DNA of 16,754 nt, taken from contig SKMM01000182.1 in assembly GCA_007121055.1 (NCBI GenBank), positions 1 to 16,754 on the forward strand, given 5' to 3'. Positions 1 through 7,203 of the stretch are shown piece after piece. A program made the position numbers and the translations under genes. The notes beneath the pieces were generated by a model that worked only from the letters and a program-made list of their open reading frames with translations, made no database searches and was not told the DNA's origin. How positions within the stretch are numbered: the stretch's first letter is position 1; every line of letters starts with the position of its first letter. The DNA comes from Paracoccaceae bacterium. Its GTDB lineage: Bacteria > Pseudomonadota > Alphaproteobacteria > Rhodobacterales > Rhodobacteraceae.

Positions 1-100
1 ATCCTGCACGACGCTTGATCCACTGGATCAATCGCTTCACGTCTGGACCCTGAAACACAGTCTTCGCCAGATCGCGCCAGACCGTGCCAATCCCCGACAT
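1..100 (-). CDS. N-terminal part of an unrecognised protein, cut by the window edge
   Basis: An open minus-strand frame starts with ATG at 100 and runs without a stop off the left edge, giving 33 codons. It begins MSGIGTVWRDLAK and is rich in basic and aromatic residues (several W, K and R). The start is supported by a purine-rich Shine-Dalgarno-like stretch (GAGGGGAG, about 5 bases upstream on the minus strand). I do not recognise the family, and 33 residues are too few to assign one. It lies 157 bp downstream of the trkH-like gene on the same strand, so the two could be co-transcribed, but the gap is long enough for its own promoter. Confidence 0.5.
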   Translation of the reverse strand, partial: MSGIGTVWRDLAKTVFQGPDVKRLIQWIKRRAG

Positions 101-257
101 GACCGCTCCCCTCTGTGGATCTTCGCACACCCACCTTGCAACATCGATGCCGTCGGGGGGAGGTCACATCATCAACGCCATCTCCATGCGGGCCTCGCCC
201 TGCACGAAGCCGGACCGGCCCACCAGCGACCGCCGCCTCGCGCTCGACCCCCGAGCC

Positions 258-1706
258 TCAGCCGCGCCAGAACCGCGGCAACAGCAGCACCAGCACCGAG
301 ATCAGCTCGAGCCGCCCCAGCAGCATGGCAAAGATCATGATCCATTTGGCCGGCGTCGGAAACCCGTCCACGGCGCCGGTTGCCCCTACCTCGGGTCCGA
401 ACACCGGGCCAATGTTGCAGATCGCCGTCCAGGCCGCGGTGATCGCCGTGCGCATCTCCAGCCCGGTCAGCGACAGCATCACCGCCGTCAGGCCAAAACT
501 GAACAGGAACAGCGCAAACAGCGCGATCACCGAGTTGATCACGTCCTCGCCCAGCGGCCGCCCTCCCAGCCGCACCGGGATCACCCGGTTGGGGCTGTGG
601 ATGCGCCGCAGCTGGGTCTTGATCGCCTCGAACAGCACGAGATACCGGAACACCTTTAGCGAACAGGTGGTAGAGGCCGTACAGGCCCCGATCAGCCCGC
701 CCACGATCACGACCAAGAGCGGAAACGCCCCCCAGGACGATGCATCCGCCGTGCCGTAGCCGGTACCCGAGAACAACGAGACCACGTTGAACGCACTCTC
801 GCGCAGGGTCAGCTCCAGCGCGCCGCCCTCCTGCCACAGCCGGTACAGGACCACCGCCCCGATGGCATAGCCCGACCAGCGCACATAGGCCCGCACCTGC
901 ACGTCGCGCCACAGCGGCGCGAAGCTGCCCCCCGCCAGCTGCACGAACCGCACGAAGGGCAGTCCCGCCAGGATCATGAACACCACCGCGGCATACTGCG
1001 CCCCCGCCCCGAACTGCGCAAAGCTCGCGTCCGAGGTCGAGAAGCCCCCCGTTGCGATGGTCGTCATGGCGTGGTTGAGCGCCTCGAACCCATCCATGCC
1101 CAGCATGACATAGACCATGGCGCACAGCGCCGTCAGCCCGACATAGACCTGCACCAGCCCCGCCGAGATATCGAGCGCCCGCGGCAGCACCTTTCCCAGC
1201 GTGTCGAACCCTTCGGAGCGGAAGTGCTGCATCCCCCCCACCCGCATCACCGGCAGGAAGATCAGCGCCACGATCACGATCCCCAGCCCCCCCAGCCACT
1301 GCAGGATCGAGCGCCACAGCAGCGTCCCGGCGGGCAACTCGTCGAGCCCGACGAAGACCGTGGTCCCGGTGGTGGTCATGCCCGACATCGCCTCGAACAG
1401 CGCATCCGTCAGCCCCGCCCCCGGCGCGCCCAGGATGAAGGGCAGCATCCCGAAGCCCGGCAGCGCCACCCAGGTGCCGGTGGCCAGCAGGAAGGACTGC
1501 CGCAGCGTCAGCCCACGGCCCGTACCCCCCGCGCAGGAGAGCGTCAGCGCGACGCCGGCCAGGACGGTGATCAGCGCCGTGGACAGGAAGCTCCAGCCAT
1601 TGGGATCGCCTGCCACGAAATCCACGGCCATGGGCACCAGCATCGCCAGCCCCAGGACGGCGGTCAGCAATCCGATGATGTAACCGACGGGGCGGAGATC
1701 TGGCAT
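258..1706 (-). CDS. trkH: TrkH-family potassium uptake protein (transmembrane subunit)
   Basis: This is the membrane-spanning, K+-conducting subunit of a Trk/Ktr-type potassium uptake system in the inner membrane, normally gated by a cytoplasmic TrkA protein. The 482-residue product is strongly hydrophobic throughout and has the usual family length. The four pore-loop repeats are visible: a glycine/threonine segment around SGMTTTGTTVF, then TTIATGGFST, then SLFSGTGYGTAD, then AICNIGPVFGPEV. The QWLGGLGIVI segment after the first pore is also typical. The start is uncertain. ATG at 1706 begins MPDLRPVGYIIG, where family members usually begin, but has no clear ribosome-binding site. A GTG at 1730 adds eight residues (MRTQALRA) and is preceded by AGGA about 6 bases upstream. 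No trkA gene is in the window. The link to the catabolic genes is probably positional only. Confidence 0.93.
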   Translation of the reverse strand: MPDLRPVGYIIGLLTAVLGLAMLVPMAVDFVAGDPNGWSFLSTALITVLAGVALTLSCAGGTGRGLTLRQSFLLATGTWVALPGFGMLPFILGAPGAGLTDALFEAMSGMTTTGTTVFVGLDELPAGTLLWRSILQWLGGLGIVIVALIFLPVMRVGGMQHFRSEGFDTLGKVLPRALDISAGLVQVYVGLTALCAMVYVMLGMDGFEALNHAMTTIATGGFSTSDASFAQFGAGAQYAAVVFMILAGLPFVRFVQLAGGSFAPLWRDVQVRAYVRWSGYAIGAVVLYRLWQEGGALELTLRESAFNVVSLFSGTGYGTADASSWGAFPLLVVIVGGLIGACTASTTCSLKVFRYLVLFEAIKTQLRRIHSPNRVIPVRLGGRPLGEDVINSVIALFALFLFSFGLTAVMLSLTGLEMRTAITAAWTAICNIGPVFGPEVGATGAVDGFPTPAKWIMIFAMLLGRLELISVLVLLLPRFWRG

Positions 1707-1936
1707 GGCGCGCAAGGCTTGGGTCCGCACCCCCGTCCTGTCAAGCCGCCAAGGCCGCCTCCCCCGCGATCCGGACCGACCGCACCCGGTCCGGCCGCCC
1801 CGCGACGGCAGACCCGAAGGAAGACCCCGGTCACCGGGACCGCGCGCCCCATCCTCCCTCGGTCCGGAAAGACTCCGGCCGGGTCAGGTCGCGCCGCGTT
1901 GGCGGACCGGAGCGGCGGCCCGCACCCCCCAAGCCC
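1707..1936. other. Gap between trkH and the FAD dehydrogenase; no convincing gene
   Basis: This 230-bp GC-rich gap separates two minus-strand genes. It contains a 13-bp palindrome CCCGGTCACCGGG at 1826-1838 (6-bp arms, 1-base centre). It also has a TTGACA-like hexamer on the minus strand at 1744-1739, just before the trkH start codons, but no convincing -10 box at a suitable distance. I see no T-run terminator after the FAD dehydrogenase stop. Short open frames here have the composition of noise. Confidence 0.4.
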
Positions 1937-3379
1937 CTAAGACCCCGCCGAGGCCGCCCGCAGGCCGAGGCTTGGCGCCGACAGTACCTTGCCCGGGTTC
2001 ATCAGGCCCGCAGGGTCGAGCAACGTCTTCAGTTCGCCCATCAGCGCCAGCCGCACCGGATCGGCCATGGCCTCGAGATCGCCCGTGCGCTTGCTGCCTA
2101 TGCCATGCTCGGCGGAGAACACTCCGCCGCAGGCCGCCAGCGGGCCATAGACCGCCGCGTCGACCCGGGCGCGCAGCGCAGGCCCCATGGGCTCGGCCCG
2201 GTCGATGACGATGTGCAGGTTGCCGTCGGCCACATGGCCGAAGACGAAAACACCGAGCCCTGGATCGGCAGCCGCAAGCCCCGCCTCGATGGCCCGGACA
2301 TAGCCCGCCAGCGCCGAGAGCGGGATCGACACGTCGAAGGCCGCCGCCTCGGCCGCGCCGCGGGTGATGGCGCCGGTGTCCTCGCGCAGCGCCCACAGCC
2401 GCTCGGCCTGCGCGCCGGAGGTGGCGATCAGCGCGTCCACGATCCGCCCGGACTCGTAGAGCCCCCCGGCCAGCGCCTCCAGCGCCGCCTCCAGCGGCCC
2501 GGGCGCGGGGCCGGCCAGCGACAGCAGCAGATAGGCCGCCCCGGCCCGCCCCACCGGGCCCAGATCATGGCCATGGACGGCCTGCATGTGCGCAAGGTGA
2601 TGGGCGGTCATTAGCTCCACCGCGTGCAGATGTCCGGCGTCGGGGCGCAGGGCGGCCTCCAGCACCCGCGGCACCGTCTCCAGGTCGGGCAGCGCGAGCA
2701 GCGCGGTGGCCTGCGCGGGCTCCTTCGGCTCCAGCCGCAACGCGGCGGCCGTGACGATCCCCAGCGTGCCCTCGGCGCCGATCATCAGATGCCGAGGGTC
2801 CGGGCCCAGCGCCGACTTGATCACCGGCGACAGGTCCGACAGGACCCGCCCGTCGGGGAGCACCGCCTCCAGCCCCAGCACCCGGTGCCGCATCACCCCG
2901 TGGCGAAACGCGCTCATCCCGCCGGCGTTGGTCGAGATCATGCCCCCGATGGTGGCGCTGGCCCGCGCGGCGGTGTCAATGCCCGGCTCCAGCCCATGGG
3001 CGCCCGCGGCCTCCTGCACAGCGCCCAGGGTCACGCCCGCCTCCACCACCGCCACCCGTGTGTCGGGGTCGAGGCTGCGTATCCGCGACAGCCGCTCGGT
3101 GGACAGGATGATCTGCCCCGGCGCGCTGATCGTTCCGCCCACGAGGCCGGTGCGGCCGCCCTGCGGCACCACAGACGCGCCATGCCGCGCGGCCACCCGC
3201 AGCACAGTCGCCACCTCCGCCGCCGAACCCGGCCGCACCAGCAGACCTGCCCGCAAATTGTCCGGGTTCCACCCCGGATCGCGCTCCGTCACCGCCCCGC
3301 CCGACAGCACCCCCCCGCGCGGCAGCGCGGCCTCCAGATCGCGCAACAGGCTCGGGTCGGCGGCAACGGGTGCGGGCAT
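1937..3379 (-). CDS. FAD-linked 2-hydroxy-acid dehydrogenase (GlcD / D-2-hydroxyglutarate / D-lactate dehydrogenase family)
   Basis: This flavoprotein of the vanillyl-alcohol-oxidase fold should oxidise a D-2-hydroxy acid to a 2-oxo acid. Its 480 residues show the family order. The N-terminal FAD-binding half has GGRTGLVGG (about 74-82), TIGGMISTNAGG (143-154) and IGAEGTLGIVT (200-210). The C-terminal substrate/metal half has GHVADGNLH (381-389), SAEHGIGSKR (422-431) and LMNPGK (459-464). The ATG at 3379 is preceded by AGGAG about 9 bases upstream on the minus strand. It is transcribed divergently from the catabolic gene run across a shared 296-bp region, which suggests common control. Residues 188-198 (KSALGPDPRHL) depart from the K-x-N-T-G-Y-D-L pattern I expect here, so substrate assignment by homology is unsafe. 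It could be a glycolate, D-lactate or D-2-hydroxyglutarate enzyme. Confidence 0.9.
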   Translation of the reverse strand: MPAPVAADPSLLRDLEAALPRGGVLSGGAVTERDPGWNPDNLRAGLLVRPGSAAEVATVLRVAARHGASVVPQGGRTGLVGGTISAPGQIILSTERLSRIRSLDPDTRVAVVEAGVTLGAVQEAAGAHGLEPGIDTAARASATIGGMISTNAGGMSAFRHGVMRHRVLGLEAVLPDGRVLSDLSPVIKSALGPDPRHLMIGAEGTLGIVTAAALRLEPKEPAQATALLALPDLETVPRVLEAALRPDAGHLHAVELMTAHHLAHMQAVHGHDLGPVGRAGAAYLLLSLAGPAPGPLEAALEALAGGLYESGRIVDALIATSGAQAERLWALREDTGAITRGAAEAAAFDVSIPLSALAGYVRAIEAGLAAADPGLGVFVFGHVADGNLHIVIDRAEPMGPALRARVDAAVYGPLAACGGVFSAEHGIGSKRTGDLEAMADPVRLALMGELKTLLDPAGLMNPGKVLSAPSLGLRAASAGS

Positions 3380-3500
3380 CGCAGGAACTCCTGATCCGTG
3401 ACGCGATCCAGGCCGCGCGGTCGCCGCACCCTATGCGCCCGTCCACTGCCGCGCAATTGGCCCGCGCCGCAGCGCGGCGACGAATTCCCCGGCTCGGCGC

Positions 3501-3529
3501 TTGACACCCTCCCGACCCGTCTGATCAAC
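3501..3529 (+). promoter_or_regulatory. Candidate sigma-70-type promoter for the plus-strand gene run
   Basis: A perfect TTGACA -35 hexamer lies at 3501-3506. With a 17-base spacer the -10 position is 3524-3529 (ATCAAC), a weak match to TATAAT; in a high-GC alphaproteobacterium, weak -10 boxes are common. The predicted transcript would start near 3536 and carry a leader of about 140 bases before the ATG at 3676. The call rests on the hexamer and the local drop in GC content. Confidence 0.3.
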
Positions 3530-3535
3530 ATTTCC

Positions 3536-3547
3536 GAAACAGGTTTC
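3536..3547. promoter_or_regulatory. Palindromic candidate operator GAAACAGGTTTC
   Basis: GAAAC and GTTTC form a perfect 5-bp inverted repeat around a 2-base centre. The same place also carries the hexamer TTTCCG twice as a direct repeat (3531-3536 and 3544-3549). The site sits at the predicted transcription start of the downstream run, where a bound repressor would block transcription. No regulator gene is in the window, so the binding protein is unknown. Confidence 0.3.
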
Positions 3548-3675
3548 CGGATGGCATGCCACCGGACGCCAGACCCGGACGGGCGGGCGCACCGCAGCTT
3601 GGCACAGGCAGGGAGGGACAGGCAGGACATGGTCGGCACGGGGGAGGCGCAGGGCGTCCGGGGCGCAGCACGGAC

Positions 3676-5295
3676 ATGACGGCCGAGCTGATCCTGACGG
3701 GGGGAAAGGTGTGGTGCGGGCTGGGCCTGCCCGATGCCGAGGCCGTGGCCATGGGCGGCGGCCGCGTGCTCGCCACCGGCTCGGCCGAGGAAGTCGCCGC
3801 CCTCGAGGGCCCCGACACGCGGGTGATCGACCTCGCCGGCCGCCTCGCCACGCCGGGCATCAACGACGCCCACATGCACCTTCTCCCCTATGGCCTCGCC
3901 ATGGCCGAGGTGGACCTGCGCCCCAAGGTCGCGCCCACCCTCGACGCGCTGCTGGGCGCGCTGCGCTCGCGCGCCGCGCGCACGCCTGCGGGCGGCTGGG
4001 TCGTCGGCCGCGGCTACGACCATTTCCAGCTCGACGTGGGCCGCCATCCGACCCGCGACGAACTCGACCAGGCCTGCCCCGAGAACCCCTGCTACATCGT
4101 GCGGACCGACGGCCACCTCGCGGTCGCCAACACCCGCGCCCTGTCGCTGGCGGGCATCGGCGAGAACACCCCCTCCCCCGAGGGCGGCCTGATCGAGCGC
4201 AAGGAGGGCCGCCTCACCGGCCTTCTGGCCGAGACCGCCCGCGAGCCGATCATCGAGGTCATGCCCCGCACCACCCCCGAGGCGATGGTCGAGGCCATCG
4301 AGCGCGGCGGCCGCGACCTCTGGACCTACGGCATCACCTCGGTGATGGAGGCCGCCATCGGCCTGCGCGACGGCTGGTCCGAGATGGAGGCCTATCGCAC
4401 GGCCCACGCCGAGGGCCGCCTGCCTGTGCGCGTCTGGGGCACGGTGATGGGCGACAAGGGCCGCACCATCCTCGCGCGCTGCCGCGAAGAGGGGCTGGTG
4501 ACGGGCGCGGGCGACGACATGTTCCGCATCGGCGGGGTGAAGATCTTCACCGACGGCAGCGCGGGCGGGCGCACCGCGGCGATGACCTGGCCCTATCTGG
4601 GCGATGATCCGGCGGACAAGGGCATCCTGTGCATCCCGGACGATGCGGAGGTGGCGTCCATGGTACTGGAGGCCCACCGCGCCGGCTACACCATGGCCAT
4701 CCACGCCATCGGGGATGCCGCCATCGACCAGGTGCTCGACGCCTACGAGGCGGCGCTGAAAGACACCCCCGACCCCGACCGCCGCCACCGGATCGAGCAT
4801 TGCGGCTGGCTGCGGCCGGACCAGATGGACCGGATGACGGCCATGTGCGTCCTGCCCGTGCCGCAGCCCGCCTTCCTCTACTATTTCGGCGACCTCTACC
4901 TGACGCTCGCGCCCGCCGACAAGGTCGCGGCCTCTCACCCCATGCGCACATGGATCGAGCGCGGGCTGGAGCCCTCGGCCTCCACCGACTGCCCGGTGAC
5001 CGAGATCGCGCCGCTGCCCAACATCTACACCATGGTGACCCGCCGCACCTCCAAGGGCACCGAGATCGGCCCCGAACATGCGCTGAGCGTTGAGGAGGCG
5101 CTGCACGCCTACACATACGCCTCCGCCTATGCCGAGAAGGCCGAGGGCGTGAAGGGCCGGCTTGTGCCCGGCCAGCTGGCCGATGTCGCCGTGTTCGACC
5201 GCGATTTCCGCACGGGGCCGCCCGAAGGCATCCTCGAGGCGCAGTGTGACTTGACCGTGCTGGGCGGCCGGGTTGTCTTCGGCAGGGCAGGCTGA
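3676..5295 (+). CDS. YtcJ-like amidohydrolase (Amidohydro_3 family)
   Basis: This metal-dependent hydrolase of the amidohydrolase superfamily belongs to the branch that includes YtcJ and N-substituted formamide deformylase. It would hydrolyse an amide-type bond, probably in the cytoplasm, since no signal peptide is seen. The 539 residues carry the expected metal and catalytic sites: HxH at His66/His68 in DAHMH, Lys289 in GGVKIFTDGS, His343 in AIHAIGDAA, His375 in HRIEHC and Asp438 in STDCPV. The ATG at 3676 was chosen because the upstream open frame to 3556 is low-complexity G/R/P and because TAELILTGGKV is a typical family N-terminus; the ribosome-binding site is weak. It is the first gene of the plus-strand run, 42 bp before the permease genes. 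Substrate unknown; an acyl- or formyl-amide intermediate is one possibility. Confidence 0.9.
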   Translation: MTAELILTGGKVWCGLGLPDAEAVAMGGGRVLATGSAEEVAALEGPDTRVIDLAGRLATPGINDAHMHLLPYGLAMAEVDLRPKVAPTLDALLGALRSRAARTPAGGWVVGRGYDHFQLDVGRHPTRDELDQACPENPCYIVRTDGHLAVANTRALSLAGIGENTPSPEGGLIERKEGRLTGLLAETAREPIIEVMPRTTPEAMVEAIERGGRDLWTYGITSVMEAAIGLRDGWSEMEAYRTAHAEGRLPVRVWGTVMGDKGRTILARCREEGLVTGAGDDMFRIGGVKIFTDGSAGGRTAAMTWPYLGDDPADKGILCIPDDAEVASMVLEAHRAGYTMAIHAIGDAAIDQVLDAYEAALKDTPDPDRRHRIEHCGWLRPDQMDRMTAMCVLPVPQPAFLYYFGDLYLTLAPADKVAASHPMRTWIERGLEPSASTDCPVTEIAPLPNIYTMVTRRTSKGTEIGPEHALSVEEALHAYTYASAYAEKAEGVKGRLVPGQLADVAVFDRDFRTGPPEGILEAQCDLTVLGGRVVFGRAG

Positions 5296-5326
5296 GCCGA
5301 TGGTGCGGTTGCCTGCCCTCCCTGCC
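5281..5326 (+). terminator. Stem-loop spanning the amidohydrolase stop codon (no T-run)
   Basis: GGGCAGGC (5285-5292) pairs perfectly with GCCTGCCC (5311-5318) across an 18-base loop containing the TGA stop. Beyond a 4-base bulge on the 3' side, GGCA (5281-5284) pairs with TGCC (5323-5326). No run of T follows, so this is more likely an attenuating or transcript-processing hairpin than an intrinsic terminator. It separates the enzyme gene from the transporter genes. Confidence 0.45.
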
Positions 5327-5337
5327 GGATCCCGCCC

Positions 5338-6279
5338 ATGCTAGAGACCATTGCCAACCGCCTGCTGCTGTCGATCCCGGTGCTGCTGGGGGTGCTGATC
5401 CTCGGCTTCGTACTGGTTCAGGTGGCGCCCGGCGACCCCGCACGGGTCCTGGCCGGCCCCGCCGCGCCCCCCGAGGTGGTCGAGCAGATCCGCCAGCGCA
5501 TGGGCCTCGACGACCCGCTGGTCGTGCAGTTCATGCGCTACATGGGGCGGCTGATGCAGGGCGATCTGGGCCGCTCGCTGATCTCCAACCGCACCGTCAT
5601 CGCCGAGTTGAGTTCGGCCATCGGCCCGACCATCGAGCTGATGTTCGCCTGCCTCGTGTGGTCGATCCCGGCGGGCATCGCCATGGGCACGCTGGCGGCG
5701 GTGTGGCGCGGGTCGCTGGTGGACCGGGCGATCATGGCCTTCTCGGTCGCGGGCGTCTCGCTGCCGATCTTCTTCATCTGCCTCGTGCTGATCCAGTACA
5801 TCGGCGTGAAGTGGCAGCTTCTGCCCTTCATCGGGCGCGGCGGGCCGCTCTGGACCGTGGACGGGCTGCGCCACATCGCGCTCCCCGCACTGTCGCTGGG
5901 CCTGATCTTCATCGGCCCCGTCGCCCGGATGACCCGCTCCAGCGTGCTTGAGGTGCTGCGGCTCGACCATGTCCGCACCGCCCGCGCCAAGGGCCTCAGC
6001 GAAGGGCGGGTGATCCTTCGCCACGGGCTGCGCAACGCGCTGATCCCGGTGATCACCCTGATCGGGCTGCAGGCGGGCTATCTGCTGGGCGGCGCGGTGG
6101 TGACCGAGACGATCTTCTCCTACCCCGGCATCGGGCGACTGGCGGTGGGGGCGATCCTGTCCTCGGACTTCCCGCTGGCCCAAGGAACCATCCTGGTGCT
6201 CGCGCTCGCCTTCATCCTCATCAACATGATCGTGGACATCCTGTACGCGCTCCTCGACCCCAGGGTGCAGAAGAAATGA
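5338..6279 (+). CDS. Peptide/nickel-type ABC transporter permease, DppB-like
   Basis: This is the first of two inner-membrane permease subunits of a Dpp/Opp-class importer. The product is 313 residues, close to family size. It has the typical N-terminal membrane anchor (residues about 8-30), the VQVAPGDPARV segment that follows it in DppB homologues, a 60-70-residue periplasmic stretch, and five further hydrophobic helices. The cytoplasmic coupling loop (EAA motif) that contacts the ATPases is clear around RTARAKGLSEGRVILRHGLR, followed by RNALIPVITLIG. The ATG at 5338 has a weak GGA about 8 bases upstream. The stop codon overlaps the next permease start by four bases. The importer is likely to serve the surrounding nitrogen-compound enzymes rather than peptides. 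Confidence 0.95.
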   Translation: MLETIANRLLLSIPVLLGVLILGFVLVQVAPGDPARVLAGPAAPPEVVEQIRQRMGLDDPLVVQFMRYMGRLMQGDLGRSLISNRTVIAELSSAIGPTIELMFACLVWSIPAGIAMGTLAAVWRGSLVDRAIMAFSVAGVSLPIFFICLVLIQYIGVKWQLLPFIGRGGPLWTVDGLRHIALPALSLGLIFIGPVARMTRSSVLEVLRLDHVRTARAKGLSEGRVILRHGLRNALIPVITLIGLQAGYLLGGAVVTETIFSYPGIGRLAVGAILSSDFPLAQGTILVLALAFILINMIVDILYALLDPRVQKK

Positions 6280-7169
6280 CCACCGCCGCCGACATCGACA
6301 GCACCGCCGACCCCGTCGCTCCGCGCAGGCGCGCCTGGTGGCGGCTCCTGCTGGCCGACCGCGCCGCGGCGCTGGCTCTGTTCCTGCTGACGGTCATCGT
6401 GCTGGCGGCGGCGCTGGCGCCCTGGATCGCCCCGCACAACCCCTACGCCAGCAGCCGGACGGTGATGCTGCCGCCGGTGTGGGAGGCGCGTGGGACCTGG
6501 AACCACATCCTCGGCACCGACGGGCAGGGCCGCGACATCCTCTCGCGCATCCTCTACGGCACCCGCACGACGCTGATCATCGGCCTCGTGGCGGTGGTGG
6601 TGGGGGGCGTCCTCGGCTCGCTGCTGGGCCTTCTGTCGGCCTTCTACAAGCGCATCGACCCCTACATCATGCGGCTGGTTGACATGATGCTGTCCTTCCC
6701 CGCGATCCTGCTCGGCCTCGCACTGGTCGCCGTCTTCGGCCCCGGCGTGGTGCCGGTGATCGTGGCGCTGGCCATCGCCACCATCCCCGACTGCGCCCGC
6801 ATCGCGCGCTCCATCGCGGTGTCGGTCATGGAGCAGGAGTTCATCGAGGCCGGCCGCGCCGTGGGCCTGTCCGACGGTACGCTGTTCGTGCGTTACCTCA
6901 TGCGCAACTGCATCTCGTCGATCATGATCTTCATCTCGCTGCGCTTCGGGCAGGTGATCCTGATCGGGGCGGCGCTGTCCTTCCTCGGCCTCGGCGCCCG
7001 TCCGCCGATGGCGGAGCTGGGCATGATGGCCGCACAGGGCCGCGACTTTCTGCTCTTCGCCCCGCACATCGCCGTCATCCCGTCGGTCGCGATCTTCGTC
7101 ATCGTGCTGTGCGCCAACATGGTTGGCGACGCGCTGCGCGACGTGCTCGACCCGCGGCTGCGCAGCTGA
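6276..7169 (+). CDS. Peptide/nickel-type ABC transporter permease, DppC-like
   Basis: This second permease subunit pairs with the preceding DppB-like protein. It has 297 residues. A polar N-terminal tail with a basic cluster (PRRRAWWRLLLADR) leads into the first membrane helix (about 30-50). The family-typical segment HILGTDGQGRDILSRILYGTR follows, then a block of membrane helices. The coupling loop is visible around EAGRAVGLSDGTLFVRYLMRN, and the family signature ALSFLGLGARPP precedes the last helix. Its ATG lies within the ATGA overlap with the upstream gene, pointing to translational coupling and equal subunit synthesis. No oddities in length or motifs. Confidence 0.95.
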   Translation: MTTAADIDSTADPVAPRRRAWWRLLLADRAAALALFLLTVIVLAAALAPWIAPHNPYASSRTVMLPPVWEARGTWNHILGTDGQGRDILSRILYGTRTTLIIGLVAVVVGGVLGSLLGLLSAFYKRIDPYIMRLVDMMLSFPAILLGLALVAVFGPGVVPVIVALAIATIPDCARIARSIAVSVMEQEFIEAGRAVGLSDGTLFVRYLMRNCISSIMIFISLRFGQVILIGAALSFLGLGARPPMAELGMMAAQGRDFLLFAPHIAVIPSVAIFVIVLCANMVGDALRDVLDPRLRS

Positions 7170-7203
7170 CCCCGTCCACCGCCCCAGAAAGGTTCCCACG
7201 GCC

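Larger units (their letters stand above)
3380..3675. promoter_or_regulatory. Divergent intergenic region between the FAD dehydrogenase and the catabolic gene run
   Basis: This 296-bp non-coding stretch must hold the promoters for both the minus-strand dehydrogenase and the plus-strand amidohydrolase-transporter run. Seen in it are a consensus TTGACA hexamer at 3501-3506, a palindrome at 3536-3547, and a 9-bp direct repeat ACAGGCAGG at 3604-3612 and 3618-3626 within a purine-rich leader. An open frame extends upstream of the amidohydrolase ATG to 3556, but its residues (mostly G, R, P, A) look non-coding. Confidence 0.6.

Noticed and set aside
242..256. 5-bp stem GCTCG/CGAGC with 5-base loop just past the trkH stop
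   Set aside because: It is short, there is no T-run on the minus strand, and such stems are expected by chance at this GC content.
172..1317. 381-codon minus-strand frame overlapping trkH in another frame
   Set aside because: The TrkH frame has pore-loop motifs and a hydrophobic profile; this frame is Gly/Arg/Ala-rich noise.
3604..3626. 9-bp direct repeat ACAGGCAGG in the purine-rich leader, considered as a regulator site or quadruplex
   Set aside because: There are only two copies and no regular G-tract spacing; it is mentioned in the intergenic entry but is too weak for a call.
3556..3675. N-terminal extension of 40 residues on the YtcJ-like amidohydrolase
   Set aside because: The added residues are mostly G, R, P and A, and the family-type N-terminus begins at the ATG at 3676.
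3289..5106. 605-codon minus-strand open frame covering the divergent intergenic region and part of the amidohydrolase
   Set aside because: It overlaps both well-supported genes and the promoter region, and its composition is that of an antisense shadow.
7123..7203. N-terminal extension of the first receptor overlapping the DppC-like gene
   Set aside because: It would place 27 polar residues before an obvious signal peptide; the ATG at 7204 fits secretion and matches the start of the paralogue.
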